From Alcanivoracaceae bacterium (GTDB lineage Bacteria; Pseudomonadota; Gammaproteobacteria; Xanthomonadales; Marinicellaceae): 64,000 nucleotides of DNA. The position numbers were made by a program, and so were the translations under genes. The notes under the pieces are model-generated. The model worked only from the letters and a program-made list of their open reading frames with translations, was not told the origin of the DNA and ran no database searches. The stretch is from the NCBI GenBank assembly GCA_016744455.1, contig JADGEI010000005.1, forward strand, positions 107,907-171,906. The letters are read 5' to 3'. Shown in pieces: positions 17,409-25,265 of this stretch (the stretch's first letter is position 1; each line of letters begins with the position of its first letter).

Positions 17409-18701
17409 TCAAAACCTGGGTAATACTTCTATTTCAAATTTGTATTCATCTGTTTCATCATCAAGAACTATAGTGGCTCTGGTGCCATTTAACACCATTA
17501 ATGAAGGCGTTTCTGTAATTTCTTTGCCACTAATCGTGTATTTTAATTTGAAATCTATTAAAACTTTTTCATCATCCACACGTTTTGGCGTGGCTTTAAA
17601 TCCATATATTCTATCCTCGCCACCTGTATTTATGCCTTGTATAAAATCATATTCCTCTTCATATTTAATATTGGATCTATGTTCAAAAAGATTTGTAGTA
17701 GACATAGTAGTAGAGATTTCTTTTTTGTATTCTAATGCGTTAAATTTTATCGTTAAATCTACTTCGTTTTCGGCTCGTTCACCTTGTTTATTTTCAATTC
17801 TTATATTGGTTTTATCAGATGATATAGATGTTGTACTCACAAAAAGCATCAGTACAAATGGTATCAATGCTGTTGAAAATATAAGTGCTTTATGTTTTTT
17901 ATTCATTTTGAACTCCTTTGATAATTGTTTAATTCTAAAAATATTTTGATTTGATTTGCCAAAAAAATTACTAGCAAGAGGGTCTGATTCTTGATATGTT
18001 TGGATAAGTATTTGTGCAAGGTCTTCTTGGTATTGATTATCAGTAGATTGTTCTTTACATGCTTGATCACAACTTAATTCAATTAATTCTCTACTTTTCT
18101 GGGCAAGGAGATTAACTATAGGGTTCCACCATAAAAGCCGTTGTACCAGGGTGATTAGTAATAGCCATAATTGATCGTTAGATTCTATGTGTTGAATTTC
18201 ATGCTTAATAATGCTATCAATAAACAATGAGCCTAGGTATTTTTCACCTATGTATACTTTGGGTTTTATAACCCCAATTGAAAAAATATCATGATTATTG
18301 GTTATATGCACGTTTTTACCTTTTATAATTTTATATAAATTTGCCTCTTTACTTAGGTTTTGTAACTTTATATTTAGTGATACCACATCTTTTATAAACC
18401 AGATAAAACCAATAAATGTCATGATGGAAATACAATTCAATAAAGTTAAATAAGTTTCACTATCTATTTGTGAAACAATGACGTGTTTAATGCCGGTATT
18501 AAAACTTGAAATAGTTGAAGGAAGAACCGCAGTATTATCTTGAATGAATATAGTAGTAACCAAATCATAAGGAACCAACCAACTAAATAATGTAATCAAA
18601 ACCATTCTAAATCGAACCCTAAAAGGTGCAGTTTTCAATAAGTATAAATAGGCAAAGACCAAACAACTCAAAAGAATGTTGAAACCAAAATATTGATACA
18701 T
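17409..18701 (-). CDS. BlaR1/MecR1-like M56 membrane metallopeptidase with a novel sensor tail
   Basis: M56 proteins are membrane zinc proteases that cleave a BlaI-type repressor when their outer domain senses a signal. Helices are at about residues 5-22, 32-52 and 88-105. The zinc motif HEIQH is at 167-171 with a later acidic ligand (ELSCDQA). A fourth helix is near 275-292. The remaining 140 residues would face the periplasm, but they are a beta-rich domain with no penicillin-binding motifs (no S-x-x-K), so the signal is probably not a beta-lactam. The gene starts one base after the repressor gene, inside the same operon. Confidence 0.85.
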   Translation of the reverse strand: MYQYFGFNILLSCLVFAYLYLLKTAPFRVRFRMVLITLFSWLVPYDLVTTIFIQDNTAVLPSTISSFNTGIKHVIVSQIDSETYLTLLNCISIMTFIGFIWFIKDVVSLNIKLQNLSKEANLYKIIKGKNVHITNNHDIFSIGVIKPKVYIGEKYLGSLFIDSIIKHEIQHIESNDQLWLLLITLVQRLLWWNPIVNLLAQKSRELIELSCDQACKEQSTDNQYQEDLAQILIQTYQESDPLASNFFGKSNQNIFRIKQLSKEFKMNKKHKALIFSTALIPFVLMLFVSTTSISSDKTNIRIENKQGERAENEVDLTIKFNALEYKKEISTTMSTTNLFEHRSNIKYEEEYDFIQGINTGGEDRIYGFKATPKRVDDEKVLIDFKLKYTISGKEITETPSLMVLNGTRATIVLDDETDEYKFEIEVLPRF

Positions 18702-18702
18702 G

Positions 18703-19065
18703 CTACTTCCTCTTATCTAATACAGACTGTAAATATTTAATATCTTCATCTGACAACTTTTCATCTTCTAATAAATGATTAAGGAGTAAACGGGGGTTTC
18801 CCGCGCAAACTTTTTCAATAAATTTATTGATCATTGGTTTCTGTAATGACTCTTGCTCTATTGCAGGGGAGTAAATAATGGTGCGGCCTTGGTTTTTCAT
18901 GCGTTCTATTGCTTTCTTTTTTTCAAGCCTGTCGATTATTGTTTTAACAGTTGAGTAAGTTACTTTTTTTGTTTTGCTGATTTCTTTATGAAGTTCGGGA
19001 GCAGATGATTCTTGTGATTTCCACAAGAGGTTGATAACTTCTAATTCAAATTCTGATAATTTCAT
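18703..19065 (-). CDS. BlaI/MecI/CopY-family transcriptional repressor
   Basis: This 120-residue winged-helix protein begins with LSEFELEVINLLWK, followed by the recognition region (VTYSTVKTIIDRLEKK) and IYSPAIEQE, all typical of BlaI. The C-terminal dimerisation helix region contains the segment cut by the partner protease in relatives. A ribosome-binding site for the partner lies in its last codons (AGAGGAAG). The divergent upstream region holds palindromes of the BlaI operator type, so it very likely represses its own operon, and maybe the glycosyltransferase gene on the other side. Confidence 0.9.
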   Translation of the reverse strand: MKLSEFELEVINLLWKSQESSAPELHKEISKTKKVTYSTVKTIIDRLEKKKAIERMKNQGRTIIYSPAIEQESLQKPMINKFIEKVCAGNPRLLLNHLLEDEKLSDEDIKYLQSVLDKRK

Positions 19066-19069
19066 ATCT

Positions 19070-19104
19070 CTACGTTTGTAGTGTTTAATATCTACAATTG
19101 TAGA
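19070..19104. promoter_or_regulatory. BlaI-type operators in front of the repressor gene
   Basis: A perfect 14-base palindrome, TCTACAATTGTAGA, lies at 19091-19104 and contains the TACA-n2-TGTA core known for BlaI/MecI operators. A second, imperfect copy, CTACGTTTGTAG, lies at 19070-19081, five bases before the repressor start codon. Two spaced sites are the usual BlaI layout. Confidence 0.75.
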
Positions 19105-19144
19105 GATGTGCGTAAAAATGTCAAGAATTGTTTTTAATTTTTGT

Positions 19145-19150
19145 TATAAT
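19145..19150 (+). promoter_or_regulatory. -10 box just before the glycosyltransferase start
   Basis: A perfect TATAAT lies at 19145-19150, seven bases before the ATG at 19158. The -35 region is poor (TGTCAA about 20 bases upstream). Transcription would begin at or next to the start codon, so the mRNA may be leaderless. Confidence 0.45.
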
Positions 19151-19157
19151 AACGTCC

Positions 19158-20141
19158 ATGAATAGACTACAAATTATCGTACCCGTATTTAATGAGCAAG
19201 AAGTGGTTGATTTGTTTTATGAAAAAATGAAACAAATATTGACTAATTGTGATGTCAATTGGACGTTATTGTTTGTTGATGATGGGTCAACTGATGGTAC
19301 AGTACAACACATCGAGTTTTTACGGCACAAAGATAACCGGGTGGGCTATGTAACTTTGAGTCGAAATTTTGGCAAAGAATATGCATTGACCGCAGGACTT
19401 GACCATGCAGATGCAGATGTTGTTGTGGTAATTGATGCAGATTTACAGGACCCACCAGAACTCATTCCACAGATGCTGGATGAATGGCATAATGGTTATG
19501 ATGTAGTTTATGCTACACGCAAGGTACGTGAAGGCGAAACTTTTATGAAAAAAGCCACTGCTTCGTGGTTTTATAAAGTTATTAACAAAATGAGCAAGAT
19601 TTCTATTCCAAAAGATACGGGCGATTACCGTTTGATGGACATAAAAGCGGTTCGTGCCATTAATAAATTGCGAGAAAGTAATCGCTTTATGAAGGGTATC
19701 TTTGCATGGGTTGGATATAAACAAAAGGCTATTTATTTTGATCGTAAGGAGCGTATTGCTGGAACCACTAAGTTTAATTTCCGAAAACTCTTTTCATTTG
19801 CTGTTGATGGTATTACATCATTTTCTTATGTGCCGTTAAGGTTTGCAACGTGGTTAGGTACAATTGTGGCATTGTTTTCATTTTTATATGGTTTAAAAGT
19901 TATTGCCAAGGCTTTAATATTTGGTGGCGACCCTCAGGGCTATCCAACGATGATGGTGGTCATTCTATTTTTGGGCGGTATACAATTGTTAGCATTGGGC
20001 ATTATTGGCGAATACTTAGGCCGTTTATTCGAAGAAAATAAACAACGCCCATTGTATTTGATTGATAAGTATCAACCGCCTACAAATAATGAGGAAACCC
20101 ATAAATTGAATACAGTTAGTCATAAGGAAAACGCTGAATAA
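19158..20141 (+). CDS. GT2 glycosyltransferase, DPM/GtrB/ArnC-like, membrane anchored
   Basis: This family transfers a sugar from a nucleotide sugar to undecaprenyl or dolichyl phosphate at the inner face of the membrane. The N-terminal GT-A domain shows IIVPVFNEQE, FVDDGSTDGT, the SRNFGKEYAL block, the D-x-D-type DADLQDPPE and the DTGDYRLMD block. Two C-terminal helices (about residues 230-253 and 268-290) anchor it. I start at 19158; an upstream frame extension has no family sequence and would enter the promoter. No ribosome-binding site is seen. A decayed copy of this gene's 3' end occurs at 46.3 kb. Confidence 0.85.
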   Translation: MNRLQIIVPVFNEQEVVDLFYEKMKQILTNCDVNWTLLFVDDGSTDGTVQHIEFLRHKDNRVGYVTLSRNFGKEYALTAGLDHADADVVVVIDADLQDPPELIPQMLDEWHNGYDVVYATRKVREGETFMKKATASWFYKVINKMSKISIPKDTGDYRLMDIKAVRAINKLRESNRFMKGIFAWVGYKQKAIYFDRKERIAGTTKFNFRKLFSFAVDGITSFSYVPLRFATWLGTIVALFSFLYGLKVIAKALIFGGDPQGYPTMMVVILFLGGIQLLALGIIGEYLGRLFEENKQRPLYLIDKYQPPTNNEETHKLNTVSHKENAE

Positions 20142-20183
20142 TATTAACTCTTGTATATTATCAGCAATCCAAAGAGGAGAGAA

Positions 20184-20695
20184 CTAGGCTGTATTATTTG
20201 AAATACCCATGCTTATCAGTTTAGTGCCACTTTGTTCATGTGTTGGTACTAAAGCTAAAAAGGCAGCAAGTCCTTTGGCACTTGAAAATTGCTTGGCATC
20301 ACCGATAGCAGAAACCAAAGCCGATGCATTGATTAAACAAATGCCAGGCATATCTATGAGATTTGTAATGTTTTTTTGCTTTGATAAATTTTTTTTATTT
20401 TGTCTTCAATATTGCCATTTTTATTACCATTGACGAATGGCTTAACATGTTGAGCGGGTATTAATCTAACTTTGAAACTCTGGGATTTATAAAGTCGGCC
20501 CCAATAGGTAGATGAGTAACATGATTCCATAATTATCATATCTGCTTTGCAATTGAGAAACTCAATTAACAACTTGGTTCTACTGGTTCCTCGATTGAAC
20601 AGTGTTTTATTGTTGCTATTTATTTCGCATATTTGAAATATACCTTTTGCCAAATCTATATTTAATCGTTTTGGGGCGTTCTTCTCATCAGGCAT
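20184..20695 (-). pseudogene. IS110-family transposase remnant, internally deleted
   Basis: The first 90 codons (from 20695) encode the N-terminal DEDD part of an IS110 transposase: LNIDLAKGIFQIC, the SRTKLLIEFL block and RLIPAQHVKPFV. Reading then breaks. The last part, in another frame (20184 to about 20360), encodes the C-terminal transposase_20 domain: DMPGICLINASALVSAIGDAKQF, then GLAAFLALVPTHEQSGTK, ending in TAG. The middle 100 or so residues are missing, so the element is dead. No clear ends of the element can be seen. Confidence 0.85.
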
Positions 20696-20835
20696 CTATA
20701 TAGAACAACCATAAAGAAAATTAATTCCTCTAAAATAGAGGTATATTGTTGTGATATGTAAATTTTTGACTTATTTAAAAAACGTAGTTATCCGTTACGT
20801 TAAAATAACGTGACAATAAACTTTGTAAATTTATA

Positions 20836-20952
20836 CTATTCAAAAGCAGGGTTTAGTTGAGTTCCAGTTTGCCATTTTTTCTTTACGGGTTGACAGAAAC
20901 CCTTGAGTTGTTGAACAGTTCCAACAGCCGTATGGCCTTTAGTTTTGAATAG
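20836..20952. repeat. 117-bp segment with perfect 10-bp inverted ends
   Basis: CTATTCAAAA at 20836-20845 is repeated exactly in inverted orientation at 20943-20952. Size and ends are like a miniature inverted-repeat element, but I see no target-site duplication, and the left end coincides with the stop of a degenerate minus-strand reading frame. Confidence 0.35.
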
Positions 20953-21136
20953 ATTTAAATGTATCAGAATTCAAAAATAATCCCTGTAAAAAAGGTGGTA
21001 AATCTTCAGGAATAAATCTTCTTTATTGACAAAAGAGGCAAAAGAGAACAACCTCCGGAGCAGAAAAAAACAGTTAAACACACACAAAGAGTCAACAATA
21101 ATTTAATTTTTTAGAACTGAAAATTGCCTTCGAACT

Positions 21137-21182
21137 GAAATCTGACAGCGTACTCGATATCATGGAATTGGCAAAATACATT
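21137..21182 (+). repeat. 46-bp repeat, left copy
   Basis: These 46 bases match 45690-45735 without gaps at 36 of 46 positions, in the same orientation. Both copies lie in gene debris on opposite sides of the exported-protein cluster. The origin is unknown; it reads as part of a degenerate coding stretch (VLDIMELAKY). Confidence 0.6.
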
Positions 21183-21328
21183 ATTAGCAGTTTCGAACTC
21201 AGCGCCTTTTTACGCAAGAAAATCCACTGTCACTACCGTATCTGCAAAGGCAAAATCCTGCATAAATTGATGAAGTGCTAACAGTTAAAGCAGAGAACAT
21301 AAAAGTACTGTGGGAGCAGGGGCGGTTG

Positions 21329-21670
21329 TTAATTTAAAGAAGGTTCAGTTTTTATAGTATTTTTTTTAACTGGTGTAAATTTTTTTCTCTTACCATTTTC
21401 TGAAATACTTTCAATATAATAATAGTAGTCTTTGCCTTTTTTAACATCCTTATCAATAAACTTATAGGAACTAATCAGGTCTGTCGTACCAGCACCAATG
21501 ATAGGGGTTTTGGTGACTTTATCAAAAGGACCTTCAGAACTCTCAGAGCGATAGACATCATAACCATAGTTTTGGTTTTCACTTGCGGTCCTCCATTTTA
21601 TGGTATGGCTGTTTTTAATAGAGCAGGCTGTTTGCGTAAAGAGAGCAATAATCAAAAAAAAATATTTCAT
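21329..21670 (-). CDS. Small lipoprotein with one fibronectin type III-like domain
   Basis: Residues 1-15 form a short signal peptide ending at a cysteine (QTAC), so this is probably a lipoprotein, although the lipobox is not perfect. The remaining 95 residues look like one FnIII-type beta sandwich: YGYDVYRSESSEGPF, then KFIDKDVKKGKDYYYYIESIS, the typical consensus of linker-type FnIII domains. Its start overlaps the stop of the phosphodiesterase gene by 4 bases, so it is the last gene of that operon and may bind or position the phosphodiesterase or its substrate. No enzyme motif is present. Confidence 0.7.
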   Translation of the reverse strand: MKYFFLIIALFTQTACSIKNSHTIKWRTASENQNYGYDVYRSESSEGPFDKVTKTPIIGAGTTDLISSYKFIDKDVKKGKDYYYYIESISENGKRKKFTPVKKNTIKTEPSLN

Positions 21671-24252
21671 GGGTATTTATTTATAAGAGTTTTAACCAGA
21701 TATAAAGATAGCAAACAAAATATAAAACCGATGCCAAACAATAATATCCAAGGTTGTTTTTGTGTTAATGAAAAAACTTTAATGGCATAAATTTGACTAT
21801 TTTCGGGGAAATAACCACCAGGTTCCGATAATATATGATGCCACCAAGTTTTTTTGACTTTATTCGATGGTATTTTTTCATTAATATTAAACACCACATA
21901 GCCATCATCTTCCCTTAGTTGAATATTATTTGATTGCCATTCTACTTGCCACTGATTATGTTCACTTGCTTTTATGGTGTCTAAAATTTCACCAGTATCA
22001 AGATACCAATTTAATTCTGGTAATTGTGTTGATTCTTCTGGAATTGCTTGGATTGAGATAAGGTCACCTGGCTTAATTAACCTGTTAGAAAATTGTTCAT
22101 ATGTAGTTATTAACAAAACTATGACGATTATTACAACTATTAGCAGTCTGGTTATTTTTCCGAAATATTTAATTTTACTAATTGGATTGCTAATTTTTAT
22201 TAATATTATAAATATTAACGCACTAAAAAAACCTGCAATAAAAATAGTCACCTTGCTGGGCAGTAACTTATCAATAAATTGTAAAGAAGTTGAAACACCT
22301 ATTCGAATTAAGTCGAGCGCTCCAACATTATAAGAACCTTTACTCCCAACCCTGTGATCAAGTGTAGAAAGCGTGAGTTGCCCAATCTGGCTAATTTTAT
22401 GTACTGGTTGTTGAGGTTTAAAATTGCTTAGAAATATCCCAGGTACAAATGAGGGGTCTATACAATGATCTCCACTCCATTTATCATTGTTTTGAATTAA
22501 AAATTCTTTAGGCGCAGCTCCTAAAACAGTTTGCCATGATGCTCTATAACCTTTTGCATAACCAATAATCAAATCGGCTGAATTATGGCTTTGATTTCCG
22601 TGATAAATTTCATCACGTCGATAGGTTTCTCTAATAATATTATTTGGTTTGCTGTCAATGCGGTCACTTTGTAGTTGTTTAAGTTTAATTTCTAATTCAC
22701 TTGTTATTTGATTAGCTTGATTTTGATCTACCCAACCATGCAATTCTCGGCCAGCTAAGTTGACAAAAACACCATTTAAACCCATTGCATATGCCGTTGT
22801 TTTTGTCCAATCAATGTCTTGCAAATTAAAATTATCTGAACTACTATTTTGTTTTAGAGCTATATAACCTTCGTCATATAACCAGCGATTTAAGTTTACA
22901 TGTTGATAATACGGTGCAAAACCATGATCGCTTATCACCATTAATTTGTCATTTTTATTTATTTTATTTATGGTTTTACCTAAAATCCTATCAGCTTCTT
23001 TATAAATCCAGAGTATCGCATTTCGTGCAACATCAGAAGATTGTTCGTATCCAGGATGATTTTCATCAAAACCGCGCCAAAACATATGACTCACTCTATC
23101 TGTTTGCACAAAAACATTGATCAATAATTCAGCTTGATCATTGTCCAATTGATTAAAAAACATGGCTTCTCTTTCCGCTAAAACGGTTTTTACCATAGAT
23201 AAATAAGTTTTATCATCAATCAATCCATCGTTAAGTGACCATGTTTCTTCAGGCATTCCAAGTGTGTGAAAAAGGCCAATGTCTTGGCTTAATTCATTGG
23301 CAAAATTTGCAGGATGAGATATCGGTAGTATAGGGTTTCTAGGGTCAATATTAATGGGTGAAACATATAGTTTAAACCTAGGAAAAGCTTCCTCTAAATA
23401 TAATCTAACCATCCCTTTAATGCTAAATACACCGCCATAGGAGAATGACACAGGAACCCAATTGCTCCATTGTTTTTGTCCGAGGCTAAAAGTTTCTCCA
23501 TTTAAGTTAATATTTACAGATTTTTTATTGTTTTTTCTGATAGCCATTGGGACAAAAAGCTCTTTTTGGCTAAATGGGTTTGGAGGCCCTGCTAATTGTG
23601 TAGAAATTTTATTATTTGATATATTAACCCTAACAATTTTACCACCACTAGAGTTTGGGTCTACGTACTTAGTACTGAAATAGCTGAAAGTTCCTTGAGT
23701 GCCAAGCAAATCTGGTACCCCCATTCCCGAAATCATACGATGGATATTGTCTGGAGGATAAGTGACAGGTACTCTGAGAACCGAACTCAAGTTTCCTCGT
23801 TGTTCAGCACTTAGCCAAAAGGGCTTGCCTATTCTTTTGTTGTAAATAATTTCTTCAGAATAAGGAACATTAAGGCCAAAAGCATCAAAATATTTTGGTG
23901 GCTTTATTCCTGATATTGAATATTCAGGGTTATAAGTATCACGGTCTCGATGAATAAAATCAAAAACACCATGTACTCCTGGGTTTAATCCAGTGGCAAA
24001 TGATGACCATGCAACAGGAGATTGTGCAGGGTTACTGGTATCTAATGCTTGAAAGTGTCCATTGTCTTTAAGTTGTTTAAAATGTGGTAAGTGGCCTTCG
24101 TTAATCCATGTTTCTAACAATACTGGATCCATTCCGTCAAATCCTAAAATGATTGTTCTGCCTGAGCAATTGTTTGAAAAGAGTATAATAGAGAAAAAAA
24201 GCACAATAAAACAGTCGATAAAGGAGCACGTTTTGTTAAGTAAGCTTTTCAT
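21667..24252 (-). CDS. Membrane-anchored type I phosphodiesterase/alkaline phosphatase-superfamily protein
   Basis: An 861-residue protein with an N-terminal signal or anchor (about residues 10-28) and then the phosphodiesterase core: the first metal ligand in GFDGMDP (D39), the nucleophile block SPVAWSSFATGLNPGVHGVFDF at about 78-99, and the SDHGF metal motif further on. The family cleaves phosphodiesters of nucleotides or lipids, or moves phospho-groups between them. Behind the catalytic part lie two membrane helices, then a periplasmic domain with WWHHILSEPGGYFPEN, and a last helix. The same W-W-x5-P-x-GY-x-x-E pattern occurs in the neighbouring membrane protein, which suggests a shared module. 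Confidence 0.8.
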   Translation of the reverse strand: MKSLLNKTCSFIDCFIVLFFSIILFSNNCSGRTIILGFDGMDPVLLETWINEGHLPHFKQLKDNGHFQALDTSNPAQSPVAWSSFATGLNPGVHGVFDFIHRDRDTYNPEYSISGIKPPKYFDAFGLNVPYSEEIIYNKRIGKPFWLSAEQRGNLSSVLRVPVTYPPDNIHRMISGMGVPDLLGTQGTFSYFSTKYVDPNSSGGKIVRVNISNNKISTQLAGPPNPFSQKELFVPMAIRKNNKKSVNINLNGETFSLGQKQWSNWVPVSFSYGGVFSIKGMVRLYLEEAFPRFKLYVSPINIDPRNPILPISHPANFANELSQDIGLFHTLGMPEETWSLNDGLIDDKTYLSMVKTVLAEREAMFFNQLDNDQAELLINVFVQTDRVSHMFWRGFDENHPGYEQSSDVARNAILWIYKEADRILGKTINKINKNDKLMVISDHGFAPYYQHVNLNRWLYDEGYIALKQNSSSDNFNLQDIDWTKTTAYAMGLNGVFVNLAGRELHGWVDQNQANQITSELEIKLKQLQSDRIDSKPNNIIRETYRRDEIYHGNQSHNSADLIIGYAKGYRASWQTVLGAAPKEFLIQNNDKWSGDHCIDPSFVPGIFLSNFKPQQPVHKISQIGQLTLSTLDHRVGSKGSYNVGALDLIRIGVSTSLQFIDKLLPSKVTIFIAGFFSALIFIILIKISNPISKIKYFGKITRLLIVVIIVIVLLITTYEQFSNRLIKPGDLISIQAIPEESTQLPELNWYLDTGEILDTIKASEHNQWQVEWQSNNIQLREDDGYVVFNINEKIPSNKVKKTWWHHILSEPGGYFPENSQIYAIKVFSLTQKQPWILLFGIGFIFCLLSLYLVKTLINKYP

Positions 24253-24262
24253 AATATGAATA

Positions 24263-25039
24263 TTAGAATTTGACTTTTAAAACCACAATAAAAATCAGAG
24301 AAAAAACAAAAGTAAAAAGAAAATATGGCCACATCCATCCATCTACATAGTTGTCTAAGTATGTGTTTGGTTTTTGTTTTTTGAATTTAAATGCAATATG
24401 ATCTATTATGTTGTCTTCTGATATGTAGCCAGCTGGATTACCAAAAAAAACATTCCACCATTGTTTTTTGTGGATTATGGGGACAGGGGCAGATGGAAAT
24501 GCCATTATTTTAGTTCCATCTGGCTGTAACAAAATATGCTTTTGACCTGTCTTTGGCCATAAAAAAGTGTCTTTTATAAATTCTATAGGTTGGTTATTTT
24601 GGTCTTTCCATATTATTTCTCCTATAGAATCAGAATCTTCCCAAAAAACCTGATAATTAACTCTTTCGCCTGCTTTTGGGGTTTGATAATCATAACTTGC
24701 AGATAAAAAAACCAATAAAAATATAATAGGTACCATTGCTAGAATTGCAGGAAAGAATGTTATCAACATACGTTGGAATGATAGTTTAAGGCTTTTTCCA
24801 GCAATGTTTTTAAGCTCTTTGAAATCGCCTTCATGTGAACTAAGTTTTTTTTGTATGGTTTTTATTTGTGTTTTGAGAAAGGAAATTTTTTGTTGATTAA
24901 TAAATAAACGAAAAATCAAAGTGCTGCTCAGCGCACTTATAAATGCCCAAAAAGCCAATCTCAAGTTCAATGTAAGAAATTGGCTTAGCCAAGATTCGAT
25001 GATGTTAAATGTAGGAGTAGTTAGATCAAACAAGCCCAT
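24263..25039 (-). CDS. Three-helix membrane protein with EMC3/DUF106-like core and a periplasmic domain
   Basis: The first 110 residues have the layout of the Oxa1-superfamily EMC3/DUF106 proteins: a first helix (about 28-46), a charged coiled segment (KTQIKTIQKKLSSHEGDF), then a second helix (about 92-112). EMC3 relatives insert membrane proteins. A periplasmic domain follows with KKQWWNVFFGNPAGYISED, close to the tail of the phosphodiesterase encoded next to it, and a last helix lies at about 235-254. The family placement is an inference from topology and pattern. It lies 10 bases before the phosphodiesterase gene in the same operon. Confidence 0.6.
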   Translation of the reverse strand: MGLFDLTTPTFNIIESWLSQFLTLNLRLAFWAFISALSSTLIFRLFINQQKISFLKTQIKTIQKKLSSHEGDFKELKNIAGKSLKLSFQRMLITFFPAILAMVPIIFLLVFLSASYDYQTPKAGERVNYQVFWEDSDSIGEIIWKDQNNQPIEFIKDTFLWPKTGQKHILLQPDGTKIMAFPSAPVPIIHKKQWWNVFFGNPAGYISEDNIIDHIAFKFKKQKPNTYLDNYVDGWMWPYFLFTFVFSLIFIVVLKVKF

Positions 25040-25041
25040 TT

Positions 25042-25254
25042 TTATTCAGAATCTTTGTCATTTTTTCTTTTTAACAGCAATTTTTTTATGGGCCAAAAAA
25101 GTATAGCTGAGAGTACTAAAAGAACAGTCACAATAATGCCTATTATACTGCCCAGTATAGGTATCCCCGCACCAGGACCTATGTATGCATGTACCGGATT
25201 AATAATAATCAAGGCCAACAGTATACTTGAAACAATTCTATGTTTTAATTTCAT
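25042..25254 (-). CDS. Tiny membrane protein with YIGPGAG motif
   Basis: This 70-residue protein has a signal-like N-terminus ending in VHA, then AYIGPGAGIPILGS, one strong helix and a basic tail (KKLLLKRKNDK). I know the YIGPGAG pattern from small conserved proteins of unknown function that often sit beside phosphodiesterase or alkaline-phosphatase-superfamily genes. Here it starts the cassette tiny protein - EMC3-like protein - phosphodiesterase - FnIII lipoprotein, with 2-10 bases or overlaps between genes. It could be a subunit or an assembly factor of that membrane complex. Confidence 0.7.
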   Translation of the reverse strand: MKLKHRIVSSILLALIIINPVHAYIGPGAGIPILGSIIGIIVTVLLVLSAILFWPIKKLLLKRKNDKDSE

Positions 25255-25265
25255 TAATTCTACTC

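Larger units (their letters stand above)
20696..21328. other. Gene-free debris between the IS110 remnant and the lipoprotein gene
   Basis: No intact gene is visible in these 633 bases. They hold a 117-bp segment with inverted ends (20836-20952). Inside that segment, on the minus strand, is a stop-broken reading frame of about 40 codons containing KGHTAVGTVQQLKGFCQPV. There is also a plus-strand stretch of about 50 codons ending at 21283 that includes the 46-bp repeat shared with 45.7 kb. All look like fragments of lost mobile or coding sequence. Confidence 0.6.

Noticed and set aside
17404..17949. Open frame of 181 codons on the plus strand opposite the M56 gene
   Set aside because: It lies entirely antisense to a well-supported protease gene, has serine-rich low-complexity content, and no ribosome-binding site.
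17409..19065. Beta-lactam resistance system
   Set aside because: The BlaI/M56 genes are present, but no beta-lactamase or penicillin-binding sensor domain is encoded in the window.
20209..20433. Plus-strand open frame of 74 codons behind the GT2 gene
   Set aside because: The minus strand of the same bases encodes the C-terminal part of an IS110 transposase, so this is its shadow.
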